A stretch of DNA of 43,894 nt from an uncultured Ignavibacteriota bacterium (GCA_903900335.1 CAIUMP010000031.1:1-43894); one strand, 5' to 3'. Positions 26,611 to 34,909 are shown, numbered from the stretch's first letter. Numbers and translations are program-made. Notes: a model not told the origin generated them from the sequence alone.

Positions 26611-26779
26611 TCACTGGAATTGCAATTTGCAATGAGCGAATCACGATGTATTACAACTGTACACATCTAGAAAATGGTGCCACTTTCTGACGAGCGTCTC
26701 CGCGTGCCCGTGCATATCTGCGAATTTGAATCATTTTGAATGCACAGTTTCAGGCCGCATGTCGTATTTTGAAACTGGA

Positions 26780-26803
26780 AATTTCAGGAATACTCCTGAA
26801 ATT
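26780..26803. promoter_or_regulatory. Perfect palindrome, possible operator
   Basis: AATTTCAGGA-ATAC-TCCTGAAATT is a perfect 10-bp inverted repeat about 185 bp upstream of the exported-protein gene at 26988. AT-rich symmetry of this size suits a dimeric repressor site, but no regulator is known. The gap 26126-26987 holds two short frames (26296-26493, 26726-26920) without protein features. Confidence 0.4.
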
Positions 26804-26987
26804 CAAGAAAATATCCGAATTCGTGGACTTCCGAAGCCGGGAATTGTGTCTTTAATACAGCAGCGCACAGTTCAAGAAGTTGCCCCACGACGGTCGTTGC
26901 CATTTCAAGTGAGTCTCTAGTTTTTGCCCGCGGTCTGGTTTTGCCGCCAGATCAGTTGCGGAGTCTTTAGTTTAGTTTGCAAAAGTT

Positions 26988-27533
26988 ATGAAAGCTCTTA
27001 TAGTTGCTCTGATAATGAGCGTCTCGATTGCCCCGAGCGCTCTTGCGCAATCGGATCTTAGCACCCAAGACCCAATACCCACTGCGCTGCAGATACAGGT
27101 AACAAACGCATCTGCTATCGTCATGAGCGCAGCCGAAGTTACCTCGGTTGTGCGAGGTGCGGCCCGTCAATCGGTTGCGGAGTCGCTCTCTGCGATTGCC
27201 ACTACTTCGATTAATCATCATTTGGAAGGAGCCAGTGAGATACTGCGAAGCGGAGGCGTCGTCCAATTCTCTACAGCGGTCTGCTCGAAAGATCAACTTA
27301 CAAATCGACGGTTGGCGAATGTGCGTGTTCGCTACGACTCGCGGCCGATCGGAGGGATTGTTACCGTTCGCGTGGAACTCGTGCCACTCTTTGCCGGAGT
27401 TGGTGCCGCCAGCCGAGCCGACATCAGCAGAGACTACGCTCAGGCGGTGGACAGTTTTGACGATGAAGCAATAAGCAACACTATTATTCGACTGACCCAT
27501 GACATGGCTGCGGACTACGCTTCCGAATTGTGA
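26988..27533 (+). CDS. Exported hypothetical protein
   Basis: 181 residues from ATG 26988. A Sec signal peptide (MKALIVALIMSVSIAPSALA-Q) is clear. The mature ~160 residues have an Ala/Val/Ser-rich helical part (AEVTSVVRGAARQSVAESLS) and a later beta-rich part (RLANVRVRYDSRPIGGIVTV RVE...). One Cys (VCSKDQL). No family recognised. It stands alone on the plus strand between two minus-strand genes; the nearest terminator is 110 bp downstream. No Shine-Dalgarno sequence is evident. Confidence 0.7.
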   Translation: MKALIVALIMSVSIAPSALAQSDLSTQDPIPTALQIQVTNASAIVMSAAEVTSVVRGAARQSVAESLSAIATTSINHHLEGASEILRSGGVVQFSTAVCSKDQLTNRRLANVRVRYDSRPIGGIVTVRVELVPLFAGVGAASRADISRDYAQAVDSFDDEAISNTIIRLTHDMAADYASEL

Positions 27534-27645
27534 TCGCTAATTCCACCCAACAAATTTAACTTCAAAAGAAAGAAGGAAACGAGTCCTAAATCACACTCAC
27601 AGAAGGAAAACGCTTTTTCTCACCGTGATTCCTTAGGAAGTAGCG

Positions 27646-27685
27646 GAATCCGCTTCAGACGAAAGTCTGAAGCGGATTCTTTTTT
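27646..27685 (+). terminator. Very strong rho-independent terminator
   Basis: GAATCCGCTTCAGAC-GAAA-GTCTGAAGCGGATTC (27646-27679) is a perfect 15-bp stem capped by a GAAA tetraloop and followed by TTTTTT. It serves plus-strand transcripts, most likely the exported-protein gene 110 bp upstream. Confidence 0.92.
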
Positions 27686-27716
27686 AAGTGCTATCCGAGG
27701 TCCGGTACCATCGTAT

Positions 27717-29210
27717 CTATTCCGGTTTCAACGGTCGACCGGCCTCATAATCGAATAGTGTCTTTTGCGTGAGATCCGCAAGTGCCAAATGCACGGCGAC
27801 TTCCGCAGTTAACGATGAGAGCCTCGCTTTTGTGAGGCGTTGCTGTCCAAGTGTGAGATCCTGTGAAGTGATCTTCCCTGCGTCGAACCTGGATCGAGAG
27901 AGCCCGTAAGCCTTCTCAGCTACGGCAACCGACTTTTTCGCAACCTCTACCTGCTTCCGAGCCGATTCCAGTTGTTCGATCGTACTCCGAACCTCCGCTT
28001 CTACCTCTTGCTGCTTAATCGCAAGTGCGGTCCGAGAGATTTCGATTCCGGCCTCAGCTGCATCCATTCGAAGCGAGTGCACCCCCCAATCGAAGATCGG
28101 GACCGATATCAGAAGAGTCAACCCGCGATTGACATAGGGATTCTGCGAGATCAATGAAAGAGAGGTAGCATCCTGGGACGCACCGAAGCTCCCAGTAAGC
28201 GAAGCATTTATTGCTCGCGTGTTCCCTGTTCGCGCCATCGCGTTTTCGCTCCGTTCGATATCAAAACGAGAAGACAAGATATCGGCACGCGCCTCGAGGG
28301 CGCGGTGCACTGCTTCGCCGGGTTCTACTACCATTTCATCACCAGATAGACTATCCAGAGAAGCAGTGATAGGACTTGTTAGTGATTGTCCCAATGCCGC
28401 TTGCAAAGCTCGCTCAGCGGCAAGCAATTGCCGTTCTCGATCAAACAAGTCTGTGCGAGCACTTGCGAGATCCACCTCCAGCTCCAGCGCATCCACTTCA
28501 GCAATCAGTCCTGCTTTGAACTTGTTCGAAGCAAGTTGGTAGTTGGCTGCACTCGCGGCCACTTGCTCCTCTTGGATCGCCAGCTGCTGTTGGTTCTGAT
28601 AGAGATTGTAGAACAGACTCTTGATCGTGTAGTTGATCGTTGCCCAAGCAGTCAGGTACTCTGCGCGCGCAAGTTCGAGATTCATCTCAGACTCTCGCTC
28701 CGAAAGCTTCATCTCATTCGTCTTGAAGATCGGCTGATCCAGAGTGATCGAACCAACACCGAGATAGTCTTGGATACTTTCACCAGCGGCCGTTAGCTGG
28801 GTACGACGATATAGACTGGTGTTAAGGGAAAGTGTGCCACCGGTCCAATAAACGGGTTGTCGAATTGTTAAGCCCGGACCGAACTCTGTAACTCGCGCGC
28901 TGAGAAGGTCCGTTAATCCGCTACTAGGGTTGTATATTGGAGTCGTGTTGTCGGAGTAAATTGGCGCGGCAAGCGTCAGATCAACCTGGGAGCGGAGCGA
29001 ACGGCTCGCTGCCTCAGCATTGTCGCGAGCGATCTCATAGCTACGCTTGGCTTGAATAAGCGCAGGAGCTTGAGAGTGCGCAATGCGAAGGCATTCGTCG
29101 AGCGTAACCGAGCGCTGCGCAATAGCCGTGGAAAGTACTGGGGCGAGTAGGATTGATACATAAAGCAATGTACCAATACTTTTCGCTATTGTTACCATGT
29201 GTCTATTCAT
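27717..29210 (-). CDS. TolC family outer-membrane efflux protein
   Basis: 497 residues; ATG 29210 overlaps the permease stop by 8 bp, while ATG 29198 would avoid the overlap. A signal peptide ending STAIAQ precedes two outer-membrane-efflux-protein repeats rich in long helices (RSYEIARDNAEAASRSLRSQ; later KQQEVEAEVRSTIEQLESAR and YGLSRSRFDAGKITSQDLTL). Such proteins form trimeric channels spanning outer membrane and periplasm. Gene order adaptor, permease, TolC indicates a tripartite MacAB-TolC-type pump. Last gene of the long minus-strand run. Confidence 0.92.
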   Translation of the reverse strand: MNRHMVTIAKSIGTLLYVSILLAPVLSTAIAQRSVTLDECLRIAHSQAPALIQAKRSYEIARDNAEAASRSLRSQVDLTLAAPIYSDNTTPIYNPSSGLTDLLSARVTEFGPGLTIRQPVYWTGGTLSLNTSLYRRTQLTAAGESIQDYLGVGSITLDQPIFKTNEMKLSERESEMNLELARAEYLTAWATINYTIKSLFYNLYQNQQQLAIQEEQVAASAANYQLASNKFKAGLIAEVDALELEVDLASARTDLFDRERQLLAAERALQAALGQSLTSPITASLDSLSGDEMVVEPGEAVHRALEARADILSSRFDIERSENAMARTGNTRAINASLTGSFGASQDATSLSLISQNPYVNRGLTLLISVPIFDWGVHSLRMDAAEAGIEISRTALAIKQQEVEAEVRSTIEQLESARKQVEVAKKSVAVAEKAYGLSRSRFDAGKITSQDLTLGQQRLTKARLSSLTAEVAVHLALADLTQKTLFDYEAGRPLKPE

Positions 29211-30522
29211 ATCGGAGCGACTCTATCGGATCTTTGCGAGCGGCCTGTCGCGCTGGATAGTAACCAAACGCGATGCCCGTCGCAACGCTTACGCCGAATG
29301 CCACGATCATCGAGATGGGTGTTAGTACTGTTCGCCACTCGGCATACATGGAGATCGCCCTCGTCATAGCATAACCTAGTATCAATCCCATGATCCCGCC
29401 CGACATGGACAGCATCACAGCCTCAGCTAGGAATTGGGAAGTAACAACTCGTGCAGTTGCACCGAGAGCGCGACGAATTCCGATCTCACGCGTACGTTCG
29501 AGTACGCTCGCGAGCATGATGTTCATGATTCCAATTCCGCCAACGAGAAGAGAGATGCTCGCGATGGCGAGCATGACGATATTAAAGATACGCTGCGTCG
29601 CTTGCGATTGGCGCAGTAACTCTTCCGGCACCGTGACGGCGAAATCTTCGACCTTGTTATGTCGGCGCGTAAGGATGCGACTGATGATTGCCGCCGATTC
29701 GCCCGCATCGGCATCGGCCTTGAGCTTCACCGTGATCTGGTCAATTGGTGGCGAAGCCTTGTTGCTTCCGTTGAAGGAATACATGCCCCCGCCCCCGAAT
29801 ATCGTGACGTTTCCACCATTGTCGTCTTTATCCTTTTCGCGACCAAACTTCGTCTCAGATGTGGTTACCGGTACGTAGACATCCATGTTTGGATCGCGCT
29901 CACCAGGACTGGAGTACTTTGCTTCATGTGCCTTTTCTTCCATCACACCGATCACCGTGAACCACTCGTCGCCAAGCTTGAGATGCTCTCCGAGCGCTGG
30001 ACCGAATTGAAAAAGCTTACGCCTCGCTGTCGATCCAATAACACAGTAATTCGCCATTGACTGCATATCCGCACTCGAAATGAAACGTCCTTCTTTCAGA
30101 GTCGTGGGATAAAGGACCGTGTACGTGGGGGTTACACCGAGAACCATTAGATCTGTATGTTCACCACCATGGAAGGCGTGTTTGTGATGTTCGGCGTTCG
30201 CCTCGACAGCTTCCGCAAATGTGCATTCAGAAAGGATCGCATCAGCGTCCTTGGTCGTAAGCCCAAGTGAGTTGGTTACTTTCGATTGATCTTTCCCGCG
30301 CTCTTTCTGCGCTTCTTCGGACACAGCTTTGACGATAATGTTATGTAACCCCATTACGGAGATCTGTTCCATCGTCTCTTGCCGGGCGCCCTCACCAATC
30401 GAGAGCATCGCCACAACGGCCCCAACTCCAAAGACGACCCCAAGTACCGTCAGCATAGAGCGAACCTTGTGCGCAAGGACGCTCTGGAGACTCATCTCTA
30501 TTATTTCCGACAAGTTAAGCAT
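29203..30522 (-). CDS. MacB/FtsX-type ABC transporter permease (no ATPase domain)
   Basis: 439 residues. N-terminal cytoplasmic/TM1 segment SVLAHKVRSMLTVLGVVFGVG, a large periplasmic (MacB_PCD-type) domain, then three C-terminal membrane helices starting IVMLAIASISLLVGGIGIMN, followed by MLASVLERTREIGIRRALGA, the coupling motif, and the ending YYPARQAARKDPIESLRYE. This is the MacB/LolCE-type mechanotransmission permease. E. coli MacB carries its ATPase on the same chain; here there is none, and no separate ATPase gene is in the neighbourhood. Lies 29 bp after the adaptor gene and overlaps the TolC-like gene. Confidence 0.92.
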   Translation of the reverse strand: MLNLSEIIEMSLQSVLAHKVRSMLTVLGVVFGVGAVVAMLSIGEGARQETMEQISVMGLHNIIVKAVSEEAQKERGKDQSKVTNSLGLTTKDADAILSECTFAEAVEANAEHHKHAFHGGEHTDLMVLGVTPTYTVLYPTTLKEGRFISSADMQSMANYCVIGSTARRKLFQFGPALGEHLKLGDEWFTVIGVMEEKAHEAKYSSPGERDPNMDVYVPVTTSETKFGREKDKDDNGGNVTIFGGGGMYSFNGSNKASPPIDQITVKLKADADAGESAAIISRILTRRHNKVEDFAVTVPEELLRQSQATQRIFNIVMLAIASISLLVGGIGIMNIMLASVLERTREIGIRRALGATARVVTSQFLAEAVMLSMSGGIMGLILGYAMTRAISMYAEWRTVLTPISMIVAFGVSVATGIAFGYYPARQAARKDPIESLRYE

Positions 30523-30551
30523 TAGGTTCGAGGATTTTTGAAGTGGGATTC

Positions 30552-31850
30552 TTAAACTTTCGGCTTCCCATCACTCTTCCCCGGCTTGTCCTCTTTTTCA
30601 GTAGCCTTGTTTGGATCGGTCAAACTAACCTTCTCGCCTTCTTTGAGACCCTTTGCAACAATCACGAAATTATCATTTTTCGTCCCAAGTGTGACCGGGC
30701 GTCTTTCGAAGGATGAACCGTTCTCCACATAGACTACGGGCTTGCCTGCATCATCAAAGACAGACTCGATCGGCACCGAGATAACATTATCAACTTTGCT
30801 CACCATTATGCGCGCTGCGACCGTCATGCCGGGACGCAGAACTGAATCGGCTGCATCGAGATCCACGAGTACCTCGAAAACCTTTACGCTGGGGTTCGAC
30901 TCCTTTGCGTTGCCAATGGATGCAACACTCTTGATCTTACCCGTAAACTTCTTATCCGGAAATGCATCAAGCGTAACCTCAACTGCCTGATCGTTCTTCA
31001 CCTTGCTCACATCCACTTCGTTGACTTCCAGCACAGCTTGCATGTGCGAGAGATCGGGCAGTTGCATCACAGGCTGTCCGCCCCAGAGCTGATCGCCTTT
31101 GCCGATCTTCTTGCCGGTATTCCAATTCCGATTATAGACGATGAGCCCGCTAGCGGGGGCATGAACGGTGAGGCGTTCGAGATCGAGCGTGGCGCGTGAT
31201 AGTGCGTTTGTGATCTGCGCGATCCGTAAGTCCAGGCTGGCAAGTTCGCTCTTCCGCACGGCGGTTTTGCCTTTCAGGTTTTCGTCCGCTTGCTTGAATG
31301 CAAGCTCCGCTTTCTTCAGCTCCAACTGCGACTCCCGCTGTTTTGCATCCGACTCGAACTTCATCGCATCGTTCGCAAGCTTGGCAAGTTCAAAACTTAG
31401 CTTCGCGTTCTCGTAGGCGATCTCCGCGTCGGACTTATCGGATTTTTGCTGTGCCCGCAATTTATCCATATCCGCCTGAGCAAGCTTGAGGTCGTTCTCT
31501 TTGTCCGAGATATTCTTTAGCTGATCGGCCTGATCGAACGTCACGACGACCGCGCCACTATCCACCGTGGTGCCTTCGGGCGCGATATACTGCACGGCAA
31601 GCTGCGAGCGGCCACCGGAGGTCATCACCGGGGAGGTAACCGAGCGCGAGTGCTCCGCCTGCAACTCGCCCGTCTCCACGACGACAATATCGAACGTGCC
31701 GCGTTTTGCGGTTGCCGTTAGGTGCGCCGACGCGCTGCCGCCAAAGAGCGAACGGACGGGGAAGTACGCGATGACAACAAGCGCCGCGGCAGCGAGGAGC
31801 TTGTTACGGCGTGTCCAGAAGGTTTTGCGGGAAGTGGAAGGGGCACTCAT
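30552..31850 (-). CDS. MacA/HlyD-type periplasmic adaptor (membrane fusion) protein
   Basis: 432 residues from ATG 31850 (MSAPSTSRKTFWTRRNKLLA); the longer frame runs back into the repeat at 31890 and is not plausible. One N-terminal membrane anchor (LLAAAALVVIAYFPV), then lipoyl-like halves (VVVETGELQAEHSRSV and LTVHAPASGLIVYNRNWNTG) flanking a long alpha-helical hairpin (about 120-215, KLAQADMDKLRAQQKSDKSD ... ). Beta-barrel and membrane-proximal domains follow (VEVTLDAFPDKKFTGKIKSV, VLRPGMTVAARIMVSKVDNV, VPIESVFDDAGKPVVYVENG). The C-terminus is Lys/Asp-rich. It bridges the permease to the TolC-like channel. Confidence 0.92.
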   Translation of the reverse strand: MSAPSTSRKTFWTRRNKLLAAAALVVIAYFPVRSLFGGSASAHLTATAKRGTFDIVVVETGELQAEHSRSVTSPVMTSGGRSQLAVQYIAPEGTTVDSGAVVVTFDQADQLKNISDKENDLKLAQADMDKLRAQQKSDKSDAEIAYENAKLSFELAKLANDAMKFESDAKQRESQLELKKAELAFKQADENLKGKTAVRKSELASLDLRIAQITNALSRATLDLERLTVHAPASGLIVYNRNWNTGKKIGKGDQLWGGQPVMQLPDLSHMQAVLEVNEVDVSKVKNDQAVEVTLDAFPDKKFTGKIKSVASIGNAKESNPSVKVFEVLVDLDAADSVLRPGMTVAARIMVSKVDNVISVPIESVFDDAGKPVVYVENGSSFERRPVTLGTKNDNFVIVAKGLKEGEKVSLTDPNKATEKEDKPGKSDGKPKV

Positions 31851-31889
31851 TGGGCGTGTGGCGAATAGACTGCGTGGTCGTTCTGCATC

Positions 31890-31926
31890 GAAAGTGCAAC
31901 GACCGGAGAGGGGAAATGTTTCAGGG
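31890..31926. repeat. 37-bp element, copy B (after thioredoxin-like gene B)
   Basis: Matches the copy at 34375-34411 at 35 of 37 positions (GAAAGTGCAACGACCGGAG at one end, GGGAAATGTTTCAGGG at the other). It lies ~20 bp past the stop at 31945. Confidence 0.8.
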
Positions 31927-31944
31927 GGACGTGGGGAGGTCGAG

Positions 31945-32439
31945 CTAATGCGCCGTTTTACTGTGCAGCAGTTTGCGGAGCTTTGGACTAAGGTCACCGT
32001 CGAACTCATCGTGTTTTATCACGCCGAGGCAAATTCCAGTCTTCCGCTCATACACGGCAAGACCATCATCGACAGCCAAGTGCAGGGAAGTACGAATGTC
32101 GCCGTGATCGACAATAGCACGATGAGCCCAACTATAGTTGCGGATGAATGACTTCAATTCGCGTTCGCGCGCTACACTAACGGCGGCAACCAACGTAACT
32201 TTTTCGGCGCTGGCGGGCATGGTGTTGACGGAAGCCACCGCTTCATCCGCGAGCGCCACACACTTGATGCAATCACCCGGTGTAATAAGTAACACAGCGA
32301 CATAAGGCTGGTGAGAATCCCCGGCAAGTGAATCGAGCAGAGCAATTGGCGCGGCTTGAGCCGCAGCACGGTCAATCCCTGCCGCTTGCATGGCAACGGC
32401 AAACACAAAAAGAAAAGTTAAGCGAAAGATTGTCCTCAT
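31945..32439 (-). CDS. Exported thioredoxin-like protein with GDCIKC motif (module B)
   Basis: 164 residues; its ATG overlaps the stop of the propeller lipoprotein (ATGA, 32436-32439). A signal peptide (MRTIFRLTFLFVFAVAMQAA, cut near DRAAAQ-A) exports it. A strand YVAVLLITPGDCIKC ends in a CxxC pair (Cys57, Cys60) at the start of a helix, as in thioredoxin folds; later VTLVAAVSVARERELKSFIR and the end GVIKHDEFDGDL fit the fold. No cis-Pro motif is obvious, so redox activity is uncertain. Paired with the same type of gene in module A. Confidence 0.75.
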   Translation of the reverse strand: MRTIFRLTFLFVFAVAMQAAGIDRAAAQAAPIALLDSLAGDSHQPYVAVLLITPGDCIKCVALADEAVASVNTMPASAEKVTLVAAVSVARERELKSFIRNYSWAHRAIVDHGDIRTSLHLAVDDGLAVYERKTGICLGVIKHDEFDGDLSPKLRKLLHSKTAH

Positions 32440-33701
32440 AAACTATATCGTATCATCTCCCAGGTTTCATGCTTCGTATGGCGAAGAACGATGAGGTCAT
32501 CAATAGCACTTGAGTAGAATACAGCCTCAAGCTTATCCGTCGGGGAGCCGAGGATTGTTTGGGCTTTCAGATCTCCGTCTTCCGTGTACTCCTGCACATA
32601 CCAGGAGAGGTTGTGCTGCGGGTCGGCAATTGCGGAACAGACGATGATGTTGCCAGAAGGACGGACGCCTAACGACCATACTGTAACCGGCTTCGTCAAC
32701 GCAAGACTATCCCATACAACTTTCAATTTCGGGTGAGCACTGTATTTTCGCATCAGTTCGAACATTCGGCTATTATCTTTTGGAAGCTTAAGGTTAAAGC
32801 TGGCTCCACTTGAAAGATTGCGAATCTCTAGGGACGGGCCGTACCCAACGAATATAGAGCGATCAGGCGCAAAGCCTACAAGATTCCGGTGGTAAGAGTA
32901 TCCCAAACGTCTGATTTTACATTCAGACGGAACAGAGCAAAGCTTTGCGAGTACATTTCCATTCGTGTCTACACGGACAAGGGTGACTGCGGAATCAAAA
33001 CGTACACTATCAAAAGCGCTTATGTCCATTGCTGACATGAGGTAGCTCTTCCGCAGACCATCCCAAAACCCGTCATATGCTAATGTGCAAAAATAACCAC
33101 GCCAGAGGGGAAGCACAAAAGAAGGATGTTCACGGCTAAGGGAATAGGTTAATATTGCTGTAGCTGCCCCTGCCCAAACGTCTTCATGGTTCTGCATGAA
33201 GGTTTTTACGTTTGCGGCAATCACTATTGTGGTGTCAGTTTTGAAAAACGCAGCGCCAAGCCGCTGGACAACACTTTGTTCTAAAAACTTCCGTGTTTCG
33301 TCGGCAGGATTTGGTTGAATTTTGTAATACTGAGCGCGCGTATAATATACCACCGTATCACAACCTGGAGTCCCGGTATAGAAGGGACTTGGCATATTCC
33401 GTGCGAGCGAGTCACCAAGGCCAGGATATCCTTGGAAGTGGCGGAGAAGTCTTCCGCTCTTCAATGAGTAGAGGAAGACTCCGCCGCCGCTTGCATCACC
33501 TATTAGAACCTTGGTCCCATCAGGACTCACATCAAGCGAGTTTACACTGCTTATTAGTGCGGTGTCAGTTTCTTCGATCTCCACCGAGGCTGTCATTCTA
33601 ATGGCAAGAGGGGCAAGCTGCCCCGCTTTGCAGCCGAACAGCAAAGCACACAAGACAAAGATCACAGCTTGGCTGCGGATTGTATAGACCCCTGATATCA
33701 T
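32436..33701 (-). CDS. Beta-propeller-like lipoprotein (module B)
   Basis: 421 residues. Lipoprotein signal MISGVYTIRSQAVIFVLCAL with lipobox LFGC. The mature part opens with a beta-propeller-like stretch (ISSVNSLDVSPDGTKVLIGD, then VFLYSLKSGRLLRHFQGYPG) and continues with blade-like repeats of hydrophobic strands (RNLVGFAPDRSIFVGYGPSL; KPVTVWSLGVRPSGNIIVCS; AVFYSSAIDDLIVLRHTK). It resembles the 6-bladed beta-propeller lipoproteins of Bacteroidota, though no family can be named. Located after the small CxGxGxC peptide gene and coupled to the thioredoxin-like gene. Colinear with the gene at 34914-36203. Confidence 0.75.
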   Translation of the reverse strand: MISGVYTIRSQAVIFVLCALLFGCKAGQLAPLAIRMTASVEIEETDTALISSVNSLDVSPDGTKVLIGDASGGGVFLYSLKSGRLLRHFQGYPGLGDSLARNMPSPFYTGTPGCDTVVYYTRAQYYKIQPNPADETRKFLEQSVVQRLGAAFFKTDTTIVIAANVKTFMQNHEDVWAGAATAILTYSLSREHPSFVLPLWRGYFCTLAYDGFWDGLRKSYLMSAMDISAFDSVRFDSAVTLVRVDTNGNVLAKLCSVPSECKIRRLGYSYHRNLVGFAPDRSIFVGYGPSLEIRNLSSGASFNLKLPKDNSRMFELMRKYSAHPKLKVVWDSLALTKPVTVWSLGVRPSGNIIVCSAIADPQHNLSWYVQEYTEDGDLKAQTILGSPTDKLEAVFYSSAIDDLIVLRHTKHETWEMIRYSL

Positions 33702-33763
33702 CTAGAGCGTGAAAGGATTTGTTCCATGGTGATCAATGATAGTGCACGTAGTGTCTGATACCA

Positions 33764-34060
33764 CTACTCATCGAGTGTAGCATATCCGATTGGATCGTCA
33801 CTAGGCGGTTGTATGGCGTGGAAACCATCATTAACGTGGAGTCCGGAGCCGTCTGCGGTGGCACATATGCCTCCCCCGTCACAACTCCAAAAGACTTTTT
33901 TGCCATCAAGCGATTGGCTTGTGCCTGATGCTTTACCCACCGTTCCGGAATGTATGGTCCAGTTCCCCGGAAAATCCGTGGCGTATGAACCGGTATTTGA
34001 CACCAAAACCGCTGTGAATAATGGAATCGCGGTTAAAGCCGCAATTAGGCCTTTTTTCAT
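33764..34060 (-). CDS. Small exported CxGxGxC peptide (module B)
   Basis: 98 residues from ATG 34060, giving signal peptide MKKGLIAALTAIPLFTAVLV ... SYA-T; the longer frame adds 10 residues. The mature ~70 residues are Gly/Ser-rich and acidic at the end. The only cysteines are Cys60 and Cys66 in SCDGGGICATADGSG. The peptide at 36255 carries the same C-x-G-x-G-x-C spacing and neighbours. The spacing would allow a small disulfide loop. Such a small exported peptide beside a propeller lipoprotein recalls the NVEALA-peptide loci of Bacteroides, by analogy only. Start has no Shine-Dalgarno. Confidence 0.65.
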   Translation of the reverse strand: MKKGLIAALTAIPLFTAVLVSNTGSYATDFPGNWTIHSGTVGKASGTSQSLDGKKVFWSCDGGGICATADGSGLHVNDGFHAIQPPSDDPIGYATLDE

Positions 34061-34091
34061 TGTGATTACTATTTGAGAAACATTAAACACA

Positions 34092-34116
34092 CCCCGCGAT
34101 GTGAATCATCACGAGG
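34092..34116 (-). promoter_or_regulatory. Leader hairpin, copy B
   Basis: On the minus strand CCTCGTGATG-ATTCA-CATCGCGGGG pairs over 10 positions including two G-T pairs. It lies ~32 bp before the peptide start. The equivalent place in module A (36592-36613) also holds a hairpin of different sequence. Confidence 0.5.
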
Positions 34117-34120
34117 TAAC

Positions 34121-34275
34121 TCCCCCTCTCCCCAAAAGCTGGATCGCGTACGAAGGATGGCCTGTCCTTCGAGCCAGCAATTAGCAGAGCGAGGTTATAG
34201 GTAAGAGTGTTTTCGCGGGCGAAATGGGACAGACAAAATTCGTTTTTTGGAGATTTATTCTTAGGCTTCGTTTTT
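34121..34275 (-). repeat. ~155-bp leader direct repeat, copy B
   Basis: Nearly identical to 36616-36772 (shared landmarks CTCCCCAAAAGCTGG, GAAGGATGGCCTGTCCTTCG, AGCCAGCAATTAGCAGAGCG, ATGGGACAGACAAAATTC). Includes a hairpin with 7-nt loop (CGAAGGA-CAGGCCA-TCCTTCG). Sits directly upstream of peptide B, and continues to about 34275, where it matches bases from the end of the sigma-like gene of module A. Confidence 0.85.
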
Positions 34276-34374
34276 GTCAGTTTGGACCTGTGAGAGAAGT
34301 GCCCAAAGGTTTTTTTCGGGGTACTCATGGAGAGGGATTCGGGCGAAAGCTATGTGGTAGTTTACAGCACCAGA

Positions 34375-34411
34375 GAAAGTGCAACGACCGGAGGAGGGAA
34401 ATGTTTCAGGG
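34375..34411. repeat. 37-bp element, copy A (after thioredoxin-like gene A)
   Basis: Second copy of the 37-bp element at 31890-31926 (two mismatches), ~40 bp past the stop at 34451, the same relative place as in module B. Confidence 0.8.
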
Positions 34412-34450
34412 AGCAGTGGACTCCGAAGGAGCAAGTAAGTGCCCGGAGGA

Positions 34451-34909
34451 CTACCTATTGCCTCGTCCTTCGACCACGCGAAGGAAGTCTTTGCAACTTG
34501 CCCCCAAGAATGCGTCCTGTGAGAATATGTGTAGAACCCTCCCCTTTCCACTTAGTATGGCAAGCCGTGAGGAATTAGGTATCCCAAGCGCAGCCAGTTT
34601 GCCTCGGTCGGGATAAGCAGGTAGCGTCCAATCTGTTCCTTGCGTAAATAGCGGGACTTCTTTTTCGCGTTCACAATTGACTACTGCAAATGCATGAATA
34701 GTCTTCCTTTTCGCCGAGAGCTTTAAGCAAGCAAGGTTCTCCCTGAATTTCGTGATGCATTTCTGACAATCACCTACCTGGCCTACAAAAAGCAGTATGC
34801 GATCATTAGCCCTAATGTGCTGCTTCGCGATAACCCAGTCCATAAAATCAGGAGGGGTTTTAGTGGGAACCGAGAACAAGAGCATGAGCGAAAGCAGAAT
34901 AGAAGCCAT
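34451..34909 (-). CDS. Exported thioredoxin-like protein with GDCQKC motif (module A)
   Basis: 152 residues from ATG 34909, 5 bp after the propeller gene's stop; a longer frame overlaps that gene. Signal peptide MASILLSLMLLFSV. A strand RILLFVGQVGDCQKC ends with CxxC at Cys48/Cys51. The context GDC-x-KC is identical to the module B protein. The later part has a beta strand AFAVVNCEREKE, WTLPAYPDRGK and RLAILSGKGRVLHIFSQ, consistent with a thioredoxin-like core; LPAYP could be the cis-Pro strand. Likely periplasmic oxidoreductase or binding partner for a neighbouring exported protein; substrate unknown. Confidence 0.75.
   Translation of the reverse strand: MASILLSLMLLFSVPTKTPPDFMDWVIAKQHIRANDRILLFVGQVGDCQKCITKFRENLACLKLSAKRKTIHAFAVVNCEREKEVPLFTQGTDWTLPAYPDRGKLAALGIPNSSRLAILSGKGRVLHIFSQDAFLGASCKDFLRVVEGRGNR

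Noticed and set aside
34083-34328. 81-codon minus-strand frame in the leader repeat of module B
   Set aside because: Similar frame is open in copy A but the DNA is a near-identical duplicate, so shared openness is not evidence of coding.
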